From positions 1-5,693 of the forward strand of contig JACXTQ010000012.1 in NCBI GenBank assembly GCA_016919605.1: 5,693 nt of DNA. Direction: 5' to 3'. Shown here one piece after another: positions 1 to 5,371 of the stretch. Origin of the DNA: Methylovulum sp. (GTDB lineage: Bacteria > Pseudomonadota > Gammaproteobacteria > Methylococcales > Methylomonadaceae). Made by a program: the position numbers and the translations under genes. The notes under the pieces are model-generated. The model saw only the letters and a program-made list of their open reading frames with translations. It was not told the DNA's origin and searched no databases. How positions within the stretch are numbered: position 1 is the first letter of the stretch; each line of letters starts with the position of its first letter.

Positions 1-956
1 ACGATGGTGGCGGGATAAATGGCGTCCCGGCGATGCGTGATGGCAGTGACGTGGAAGACGGGATACGGCTCCGGCAACGTGTAATAGCCGGTATGGTCGC
101 CGAACGGGCCTTCGGGCGCAGTTTCATCAGGGTAGATGAAGCCTTCTAAGACAATTTCCGCGCTCGCCGGTACTTGCAGGTCATGGCTTAGGCAGTTGGC
201 GACTTCAGTCTTGCCACCACGCAACAAACCTGCAAAGGCATATTCCGAGAGACTGTCGGGAACGGGGGTAACTGCTGCTAAGATGGTCGCAGGGTCGGCT
301 CCTAAGGCGACCGCTACTGGAAACGGTTGCCCAGGATAGGCTTTTTGCCACTCCCTAAAGTCCAACGCACCGCCACGGTGTGCCAACCAGCGCATGATGA
401 CCTTGTTTTTGCCAATGACTTGTTGGCGGTAAATGCCTAAGTTTTGCCGATCTTTATGCGGGCCTTTGGTGATGACCAAAGGCCAAGTAATCAATGGCCC
501 GGCATCTTCCGGCCAGCACGTTTGGATGGGGTAATCGTTTAAGTCCACTTCGTCGCCCACGCGGACAACTTCTTGGCAGGACGGATTTTTCACCAGTTTC
601 GGAGCCATGTTCAACACTTGTTTGAACACGGGGATTTTCTCAAACGCATCCCTCATGCCTTTGGGCGGTTCCGGCTCTTTCAGGTAGGCCAGCAATTCGC
701 CAATGCCGCGTAATTCGCTGACCGAGTCCGCACCCATGCCCATAGCCACGCGGCGCGGAGTGCCGAACAAATTAGCCAGTACTGGGGTGTGTGAACCCTT
801 AGGATTCTCAAACAGCAGGGCAGGGCCGCCTTGTTTCAGTACGCGGTCGCAAATTTCGGTCATTTCCAAATAGGGGTCAACTTCAACGGTGATACGCTTA
901 AGCTCGCCCTGTTTTTCCAGTTGCGCTATAAAATCACGCAAGTCGCGGTACTTCAT
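1..956 (-). CDS. ubiD: UbiD, 4-hydroxy-3-polyprenylbenzoate decarboxylase (3' end beyond window)
   Basis: The enzyme removes the carboxyl group of 3-polyprenyl-4-hydroxybenzoate in ubiquinone biosynthesis, using prenylated FMN made by UbiX. The visible 318 codons cover roughly two thirds of a protein of about 490-500 aa; the C-terminal part lies off the left edge. My translation matches E. coli UbiD closely and without gaps, with an offset of three residues at the N-terminus. Visible hallmarks are GGPALLFENPKG (43-54), KEPEPPKG (93-100), TCWPEDAGPLITW (146-158), RQNLGIYRQQ (170-179) with Asn172 at the metal/prFMN site, MRWLAHRGGALD (188-199), Glu238 in LSEYAF, and APEGPFGDHTGYY (280-292), in which Asp287 corresponds to the catalytic Asp290 of E. 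coli. The ATG overlaps the prlC stop as ATGA and has no clear Shine-Dalgarno, so translation is probably coupled to prlC. The reading frame is intact and all expected visible active-site residues are present. UbiX is not in the window. Confidence 0.96.
   Translation of the reverse strand, partial: MKYRDLRDFIAQLEKQGELKRITVEVDPYLEMTEICDRVLKQGGPALLFENPKGSHTPVLANLFGTPRRVAMGMGADSVSELRGIGELLAYLKEPEPPKGMRDAFEKIPVFKQVLNMAPKLVKNPSCQEVVRVGDEVDLNDYPIQTCWPEDAGPLITWPLVITKGPHKDRQNLGIYRQQVIGKNKVIMRWLAHRGGALDFREWQKAYPGQPFPVAVALGADPATILAAVTPVPDSLSEYAFAGLLRGGKTEVANCLSHDLQVPASAEIVLEGFIYPDETAPEGPFGDHTGYYTLPEPYPVFHVTAITHRRDAIYPATI
953..956 (-). promoter_or_regulatory. ATGA stop/start overlap joining prlC and ubiD
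   Basis: Read on the minus strand, the prlC stop TGA (955-953) and the ubiD start ATG (956-954) share bases in the four-base sequence ATGA. No good Shine-Dalgarno stands just before the ubiD ATG. This arrangement usually means that ribosomes finishing the first gene restart on the second, which would place both on one mRNA at linked levels. The overlap is seen directly; the coupling is inferred. Confidence 0.75.
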
Positions 957-2995
957 GCGCTAATGCCGTTATGCCTGAGCAGCGCTTCAATGTTAGGCTC
1001 GCGACCTCGGAAATTGACGAACAATTCCATAGCGTTTTTGCTGCCGCCTTTTTCGAGGATGTTGGTCAGGAAGGATTGGCCGGTTTCTTGGTCGAAAATG
1101 CCTTTTTCTTCAAACAGCGAATAAGCGTCGCTGGACAACACTTCCGCCCATTTGTAGCTGTAATAACCTGCCGCGTAACCGCCGGCGAAAATATGCGTGA
1201 AGCTGTGTGGAAAGCGGTTAAATTTGGGAGGCTGGATAACCGCCACCTGTTTTCTGACTTGGTCGAGAATTTCGTAAATGCGCCCACCCCGATCAGGGTC
1301 GTATTCTAAGTGCATACGAAAATCAAACAGGCTAAACTCCAATTGCCGCACCATAAACAATCCGGCTTGGAAGTTTTTTGCCGCGAGCATTTTCTCAAAC
1401 AAGCTGTCGGGTAGGGGTTCGCCAGTTTGGTAATGGCCGGACATTAAGGCCAGCGCGTCTTTTTCCCAACACCAGTTTTCCATAAATTGGCTGGGCAGCT
1501 CAACAGCATCCCATTCCACACCGTCAATGCCGGATACGCCCAGATGATCGACTTGGGTCAGCAAATGGTGCAGGCCATGACCGAATTCGTGGAACAACGT
1601 AGTGACTTCATCATGACTTAACAACGCGGGGGTATCGGCTGTAGGCGGGGTGAAGTTGCAGGTCAGGTAGGCGACTGGGGTTTGGACGCTGTCGCCAACT
1701 TTTTTGCGGCTGACACAATCGTCCATCCATGCTCCGCCACGTTTATGCGGACGGGCGTAGAGATCGATATAAAATTTTCCGCGCAGTTGCCCGTCCTTAT
1801 CATGGATTTGGAAAAACCGCACATCAGGATGCCAACTGTCAAATTCAAAAATTTCGGTGATTTGCAAGCCGTATAAGCGTTCGACAATGGCGAACAGGCC
1901 GGGCAGGACACGGGTAATGGGGAAATAGCTTTTGACTTCTTCCTGTGAAAGCTGGTAAAAATGCTGGCGCATCTTTTCCGAGAAATAACTGATGTCCCAC
2001 GGCTCCATCTCGATGAAGGCATGGTGTTCCCTAGCGTAATCTTGCAATTCAATCAAGTCGTTACGCGCTTGTCGCCAAGATTTGTCGGCCAAATCTTCAA
2101 GGAAACCAATGACATCTTCGGGTTTTTTCGCCATTTTGGTAGCGAGTGACAATTCGGCGTAATTATTAAAGCCTAAGAGCTTGGCTTTTTCATGGCGCAA
2201 GGAGAGGATTTGTTCCATCAGCAGGCCGTTGTCCCAATGACCGGCGTGTGGGCCGATTTCGGAGGCGCGGGTGGCGTTGGCCTCGTAGATTTCATGGCGC
2301 AATTCGCGGCTGTCGGCATAAGTCATGACGGCGTTGTACGACGGAAAATGCAACGTCAGCATCCAGCCTTCTTCTTCGCCCGCTTGCTCGGCGGTTTGCT
2401 TAGCTTGGGCGAGGGCGGATTCGGGTAGGCCGACCAAGTCGCGTTTTTTGCTGACCACTTTAGTCCAAGCGTTGGTGGCATCTAGGACATTTTCGCTAAA
2501 ATGGCTGGTATGCTGGCTTAATTCTTGATTGATTTCTTTATAGCGTTGTTTTTTTTCTTCACTTAAATCAACGCCGGACAAGCGGAAGTCACGCAAGGCA
2601 TTGCGGACAATTTTTTGTTGTGCCGTATCGAAGCTGGCAAAGTCCGAGCGTTTGGCGATCATCCGATAAGCATAAAACAGGCGTTTGTTTTGCCCCATCT
2701 CCGTCCCGTAATCGCTAAGCTTGGGCAGGCAGGCGTTATAGGCTTCCCGCAAAGCTTCATTGTTACAGACAGAATTGAGATGGCTGACCGGCGACCACGC
2801 TTTGTTTAGGCGATCTTCAGCGTCTGCTATCGGTTGGATCAATTTTTCCCAGCTATAGTTTTGCTTGGTTTGTAATTGTTCGTTAACGACTGTGCGGACA
2901 TCGGCTAACAGTTGGTCTATTGCCGGTTCGATGTGTTCGGGTTTGATTTGCGAAAAAAGCGGCAAAGGGCTATCGGTCAATAATGGATTGTTCAT
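953..2995 (-). CDS. prlC: Oligopeptidase A, zinc metallopeptidase of family M3
   Basis: This is a cytoplasmic zinc endopeptidase that cuts short peptides, including fragments left by ATP-dependent proteases and cleaved signal peptides. The 680 residues equal the length of E. coli PrlC (OpdA) and align with it end to end. The zinc site is HEFGH at 469-473, with Glu470 as catalytic base. The third ligand is Glu499 in DAVELPSQFMENW, by comparison with thimet oligopeptidase. The substrate-binding tyrosine loop FAGGYAAGYYSYKW (603-616) is present, as are the family blocks KRGGAWMDDC (418-427) and PVAYLTCNF (440-448). The N-terminus (MNNPLLTDSPLPLFSQI) resembles E. coli MTNPLLTPFELPPFSKI, which supports this ATG although no Shine-Dalgarno precedes it. 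The gene follows the RDD gene by 57 bp and overlaps ubiD, so all may share a transcript. The frame is intact, and there is no signal peptide or membrane segment. Family M3A includes Dcp, but length and similarity favour PrlC. Confidence 0.97.
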   Translation of the reverse strand: MNNPLLTDSPLPLFSQIKPEHIEPAIDQLLADVRTVVNEQLQTKQNYSWEKLIQPIADAEDRLNKAWSPVSHLNSVCNNEALREAYNACLPKLSDYGTEMGQNKRLFYAYRMIAKRSDFASFDTAQQKIVRNALRDFRLSGVDLSEEKKQRYKEINQELSQHTSHFSENVLDATNAWTKVVSKKRDLVGLPESALAQAKQTAEQAGEEEGWMLTLHFPSYNAVMTYADSRELRHEIYEANATRASEIGPHAGHWDNGLLMEQILSLRHEKAKLLGFNNYAELSLATKMAKKPEDVIGFLEDLADKSWRQARNDLIELQDYAREHHAFIEMEPWDISYFSEKMRQHFYQLSQEEVKSYFPITRVLPGLFAIVERLYGLQITEIFEFDSWHPDVRFFQIHDKDGQLRGKFYIDLYARPHKRGGAWMDDCVSRKKVGDSVQTPVAYLTCNFTPPTADTPALLSHDEVTTLFHEFGHGLHHLLTQVDHLGVSGIDGVEWDAVELPSQFMENWCWEKDALALMSGHYQTGEPLPDSLFEKMLAAKNFQAGLFMVRQLEFSLFDFRMHLEYDPDRGGRIYEILDQVRKQVAVIQPPKFNRFPHSFTHIFAGGYAAGYYSYKWAEVLSSDAYSLFEEKGIFDQETGQSFLTNILEKGGSKNAMELFVNFRGREPNIEALLRHNGISA

Positions 2996-3030
2996 GTTAA
3001 AATAAAGTTAGGCTCAGTTTGCGTTAAAGG

Positions 3031-3064
3031 TGATGATAACGAAATCGTTGTTATTATTTTTTTT
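3031..3064 (+). terminator. Possible intrinsic terminator, antisense to the minus-strand operon
   Basis: On the plus strand an 11-bp stem (3031-3041 with 3046-3056, loop AAAT) is followed directly by eight T residues (3057-3064). The GC content is low, and three pairs are G-U wobbles, so it is weak. The orientation matters: in the plus direction it looks like an intrinsic terminator, while in the minus direction the wobbles become A-C mismatches and the run becomes As. It would therefore spare rdd-prlC read-through and stop only antisense RNA. Its T-run and part of one arm also encode the last Lys codons and the stop of the RDD gene, so coding constraint alone could explain it. Confidence 0.25.
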
Positions 3065-3518
3065 GAGCATCAAAAAATACCGCCGTCTTGGATAAGTGGT
3101 CATGCCAGCCACGCCGATCCTTATCGAAAATAATCCAAAAAAAACCTAGCCCGAACAGACTCCAAGACACCAAAGCGGTTATATAACGGATAAACGCTTG
3201 CGTCCAGTTTATAGGCTTTTGTTCGTGTGTCAAAACCTGTATTTTCCACGCTTTTAAGCCTAACGTTTGGCCGCCGTGCGTCCAAAACCAGCCATAGAAA
3301 ATAAAACCGATGGTCAGTAGATAGAGGGGGTAGAAGACTTGTTGGCGGCTGAAGGCTACGCCTGAATTTAGGGGCAATAACAGCGCAGTGGCGACAAAAA
3401 AAACGGCAATCAGCAGAAAAAGGTCATAAATGACCGCTGCCAATCGGCGCAAAAAACCAGGGGCAGGCCGTAAACCCAAGCCTGGTCGTGGTTTTTGTGG
3501 GTGTGTGTCCAGTGCCAA
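3054..3518 (-). CDS. RDD-family integral membrane protein with a TTG start
   Basis: This 154-aa protein belongs to the RDD family, named for one conserved arginine and two aspartates. Family members are small inner-membrane proteins of mostly unknown function; some have been linked to ion transport or antiport. The conserved positions are visible: GFLRRLAAVIYD with Arg24/Arg25 and Asp32 at the start of the first helix, GGQTLGLKAWKIQVL (82-96) after the second, and DRRGWHDHLSKTAVFF (134-149) with Asp140 near the end. Predicted membrane spans are about 27-49, 62-79 and 108-131. The start must be TTG at 3518-3516 or later, because an in-frame TAA (the stop of the upstream small gene) directly precedes it. 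AAAGA just upstream is only a weak ribosome-binding match. The next candidates, such as the TTG codons for Leu14 or Leu23, would leave little before the first helix. The abutting stop and TTG suggest reinitiation after the upstream gene. The family call is firm; substrate and role cannot be inferred. Confidence 0.88.
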   Translation of the reverse strand: MALDTHPQKPRPGLGLRPAPGFLRRLAAVIYDLFLLIAVFFVATALLLPLNSGVAFSRQQVFYPLYLLTIGFIFYGWFWTHGGQTLGLKAWKIQVLTHEQKPINWTQAFIRYITALVSWSLFGLGFFWIIFDKDRRGWHDHLSKTAVFFDAQKK

Positions 3519-3698
3519 TTAATCTTTAAACAAGGCTAATTTCTGGCCGAAATACATACACATGGCCATTAATGCGCCGAGCATTGCCAATGAAAACAAA
3601 AATGGCGGCCTGTGGAACAGAAGGATGAAAAAGTCTGTTACAAAAATACTGGTTAGGACAGGGTGGTCAATTAATCCACTAATAATCTTCTTAAACAT
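3519..3698 (-). CDS. Small putative two-span membrane protein, family not recognised
   Basis: I do not recognise this 59-residue protein. It starts MFKKIISGLIDHPVLTS and shows two hydrophobic stretches, about residues 14-28 and 33-51, separated by a short HRPP turn. That fits a membrane hairpin with a basic N-terminus. The last residues (GQKLALFKD) are polar and charged. I chose the ATG at 3698-3696 because a partial Shine-Dalgarno (CGGA) lies six bases before it. An in-frame GTG at 3716-3714 would add six residues (total 65) but has no ribosome-binding match. The stop TAA is directly followed by the TTG start of the RDD gene, so the two are likely translated together, and a membrane partnership is possible but unproven. 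It is the first gene of the leftward block. It is probably a real gene, given its codon-level fit between a promoter-bearing region and the next gene, but homology could not be checked. Confidence 0.6.
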   Translation of the reverse strand: MFKKIISGLIDHPVLTSIFVTDFFILLFHRPPFLFSLAMLGALMAMCMYFGQKLALFKD

Positions 3699-3745
3699 AT
3701 CAATTCCGTCAAGCACATTAAAAAGGGTGCGAGTGTGTAAAAAAA

Positions 3746-3772
3746 TGGTTACCTGATCTTTTATCTGGTTAC
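3746..3772. repeat. Direct repeat TGGTTAC, two copies 20 bp apart
   Basis: TGGTTAC occurs at 3746-3752 and again at 3766-3772. Start-to-start distance is 20 bp, about two turns of the helix, so both copies face the same side of the DNA. The first copy extends into GGTTACC, a short palindrome with one central base. The site lies upstream of the small membrane protein gene and downstream of its candidate promoter. It could be an operator for a dimeric regulator; a seven-base repeat in AT-rich DNA can also arise by chance. Confidence 0.3.
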
Positions 3773-3794
3773 AATGGACGCTAGGTTTGTAAAA

Positions 3795-3823
3795 ATTAGC
3801 GGGCTTGTGAAAAATCAGAACAA
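3795..3823 (-). promoter_or_regulatory. Candidate leftward sigma-70 promoter
   Basis: On the minus strand, TTGTTC (3823-3818) and GCTAAT (3800-3795) are separated by 17 bases, the ideal spacing. The -35 keeps the key TTG. The -10 matches four of six positions but lacks the important second-position A. It would drive the small membrane protein, RDD, prlC and ubiD genes, with a leader of roughly 90 bases to the ATG at 3698. The call is tentative. Confidence 0.3.
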
Positions 3824-3832
3824 CGATTCTAC

Positions 3833-3838
3833 TATAAT
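3833..3838 (+). promoter_or_regulatory. -10 box TATAAT of a probable pcnB promoter
   Basis: A perfect consensus -10 hexamer stands about 61 bases before the pcnB ATG at 3900. No TTGACA-like -35 is found 16-18 bases upstream, where the sequence is AAAA-rich; the nearest TTGTGA (3805-3810) is 22 bases away, too far. There is no TG extension either. The promoter may rely on the perfect -10 and the AT-rich upstream DNA, or need an activator. It lies just next to the candidate leftward -35, so the two promoters would compete for polymerase. Confidence 0.5.
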
Positions 3839-3899
3839 CAAAAGGGGAATGTAAAAGAAAACAAACTTGCTATGGTGGGATAGAATTCATTGAAATGAT

Positions 3900-5312
3900 A
3901 TGATTAATACAATTAAAAAAATAAACAATATTGGTGTGACGCTCATTCTAAATCTTTTCAAAAAAATAATTCAGTCGGCCAGGGCGCAAATAACCCCGCC
4001 AACGGTTGAAAAAGTCAGGATTTACACACGTTCCGAGCATACTATTTCGCGTGCCCAAATCAGTGACAATGCCTTAAAAGTCTTGTACCGTTTGCAAAAG
4101 GAAGGCTTTGACGCGTATTTAGTGGGCGGTTGTGTGCGGGATTTGTTGTTGGGGCGGGAGCCTAAGGATTTTGATGTCGTGACCAACGCCGACCCCGAGC
4201 AGGTGCGCAAGGTGTTCCGCAATTGCCGGATTATTGGTCGGCGGTTTCGTCTGGCGCACGTTCATTTTGGCCGCGAGGTGATCGAGGTGGCGACCTTTCG
4301 GGGGGATGGCGAAGCGCAAAATGATGCGCAGGTGCTTAACCACGAAGGGCGGGTGCTGCGTGACAACGTCTATGGCACGATTGAGGAAGATGTTTGGCGG
4401 CGTGATTTTACTGTCAATGCCCTATATTACAATATCAAGGATTTTTCCGTTGTCGATTATGTGCAGGGCATGGAAGACCATCGTAATGCCATTCTTAGGC
4501 TTATAGGCGACCCTAGTACACGGTTTCGTGAAGATCCGGTGCGGATGTTAAGGGCGGTGCGTTTTGCCGCCAAATTGGGCTTTAAGCTACATCCTGACTG
4601 TGAACAGGCCTTGCACGGAGCCGCCCCGTTGCTGTCCAGCATTCCATCGGCACGGCTTTATGATGAAGTCCTCAAGCTATTTTTGTATGGCTATGCCTTG
4701 CAGACGTTTGAAATGCTCAGGCATTACGGCTTATTTCAGGTGCTGTTCCCCGACACTGAGCGCAGCTTGGCAAGCGAGGAACATGAGTTTCCGCGCATGT
4801 TATTGATTAAGGCATTGCAAAACTCTGATAATCGGATTGCTGATGGTAAATCGGTGACGGCCTACTTTTTGTTTGCAGCGCTATTGTGGGAGCCTGTGCG
4901 GGTGTTGGCGGCGCAAAAAATGGCCGAGGGACAAGTGGACTTTATGGCTTATCAGGATGCCGCCAATGAAGTCATCGCTAGACAGCTAAGGTTTACTGCC
5001 CTGCCTCGCCATATCGGGCTGGCTATCCGTGAGGTTTGGAGCTTGCAGCCCAAATTCAATACCCGTGTCGGCTCCAAGCCCAGCCGTTTGATCTTGCATC
5101 CTCGGTTCCGGGCAGGCTATGATTTTCTGTTGCTTCGCGCCGAAACCGGCGGCGCTGATAGCGAGTTGGCGCAATGGTGGCAGGTTTATCAATACGCCAG
5201 CGAGAACGAGCAGCGGAAAATGACTCAACCTTCGCGTAAAAGTGCCACGGGTAAGCCACGTAAACGAAATTACCGCAAAAAAACTCCAGCCGCCGCTGAA
5301 GTGCAAAGCTGA
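3900..5312 (+). CDS. pcnB: Poly(A) polymerase I
   Basis: The enzyme adds adenosines to RNA 3' ends from ATP, which marks mRNA fragments and regulatory RNAs for decay; in E. coli it sits at the inner membrane. The 470 residues match E. coli PcnB along the whole length. The class II nucleotidyltransferase signature is clear: LVGGCVRDLLLG (74-85), then KDFDVVTN with catalytic Asp90 and Asp92, then EEDVWRRDFTVNALYY (162-177). The RNA-binding block RFREDPVRMLRAVRFAAKL (208-226) follows. The PcnB-type stretch VRKVFRNCRIIGRRFRLAHV (102-121) argues against a CCA-adding tRNA nucleotidyltransferase. The C-terminus is a basic tail (446-461). The start is uncertain: the first ATG (3900) has no Shine-Dalgarno, and its first ~40 codons are AT-rich and unconserved. 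GTG at codon 13 or ATT at codon 16 (3945) are alternatives; the latter sits where E. coli PcnB begins. folK follows 59 bp downstream, as in E. coli. Confidence 0.96.
   Translation: MINTIKKINNIGVTLILNLFKKIIQSARAQITPPTVEKVRIYTRSEHTISRAQISDNALKVLYRLQKEGFDAYLVGGCVRDLLLGREPKDFDVVTNADPEQVRKVFRNCRIIGRRFRLAHVHFGREVIEVATFRGDGEAQNDAQVLNHEGRVLRDNVYGTIEEDVWRRDFTVNALYYNIKDFSVVDYVQGMEDHRNAILRLIGDPSTRFREDPVRMLRAVRFAAKLGFKLHPDCEQALHGAAPLLSSIPSARLYDEVLKLFLYGYALQTFEMLRHYGLFQVLFPDTERSLASEEHEFPRMLLIKALQNSDNRIADGKSVTAYFLFAALLWEPVRVLAAQKMAEGQVDFMAYQDAANEVIARQLRFTALPRHIGLAIREVWSLQPKFNTRVGSKPSRLILHPRFRAGYDFLLLRAETGGADSELAQWWQVYQYASENEQRKMTQPSRKSATGKPRKRNYRKKTPAAAEVQS
3933..3947 (+). promoter_or_regulatory. Alternative pcnB start: GGTG eight bases before an in-frame ATT
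   Basis: GGTG (3933-3936) can pair with the CACC of the 16S rRNA tail and lies eight bases before ATT (3945-3947), codon 16 of the longest pcnB reading frame. From there the protein would begin ILNLFKKIIQSAR, comparable in position and character to the E. coli N-terminus IFTRVANFCRKVLS, which as I recall starts at AUU. The four-base match is modest, and GTG at 3936-3938 is another option. Confidence 0.3.
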
Positions 5313-5315
5313 GCG

Positions 5316-5341
5316 GCTTCATGCCCGTGTGGGTGCGAAGC
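5316..5341 (+). other. Imperfect hairpin between pcnB and folK
   Basis: GCTTCATGCCC (5316-5326) pairs with GGGTGCGAAGC (5331-5341) around the loop GTGT, giving eleven positions with one A-C mismatch and two G-T wobbles. It begins four bases after the pcnB stop codon. No T-run follows directly; only a loose T-rich stretch (5358-5366) comes 16 bases later. So it is a poor terminator, but it could protect the pcnB 3' end, be a processing site, or modestly reduce read-through into folK. The 59-bp gap holds nothing else I can name. Confidence 0.35.
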
Positions 5342-5371
5342 AAGCCATTGTAAGAACTTATTTATTGAACC

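Larger units (their letters stand above)
3699..3899. promoter_or_regulatory. AT-rich divergent intergenic region carrying both promoters
   Basis: This stretch separates the leftward block from pcnB and must hold the promoters of both unless distant ones are used. It is clearly richer in A and T than the flanking genes. It contains a perfect -10 box for pcnB, a weaker candidate promoter pointing left, a direct repeat TGGTTAC spaced by 20 bp, and short start-stop units just before pcnB; these have their own entries or findings. I see no tRNA, small RNA gene or riboswitch fold here. Confidence 0.6.

Noticed and set aside
136..339. 67-codon plus-strand open frame opposite ubiD
   Set aside because: Fully antisense to a highly conserved UbiD core region; no supporting signal.
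831..1124. 97-codon plus-strand open frame across the ubiD-prlC junction
   Set aside because: Lies opposite the well-conserved ubiD N-terminus and prlC C-terminus; no domain is recognisable.
971..1309. 112-codon plus-strand open frame opposite prlC
   Set aside because: Antisense to the conserved C-terminal prlC coding sequence; composition is explained by the codons of the other strand, with no plausible ribosome-binding site.
1663..2052. 129-codon open frame on the minus strand inside prlC
   Set aside because: It is a frame-shifted reading of prlC, whose own frame encodes a full-length conserved peptidase here; the alternative product has no recognisable domain.
3562..3756. 64-codon plus-strand open frame over the small membrane gene and intergenic region
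   Set aside because: No ribosome-binding site and no domain; the opposite strand has a better-supported membrane protein frame abutting the RDD gene.
3900..5312. Reading the nucleotidyltransferase as a CCA-adding tRNA nucleotidyltransferase
   Set aside because: The stretch after the catalytic DFD motif and the basic C-terminal tail match PcnB of E. coli, and folK follows as in the E. coli pcnB locus.
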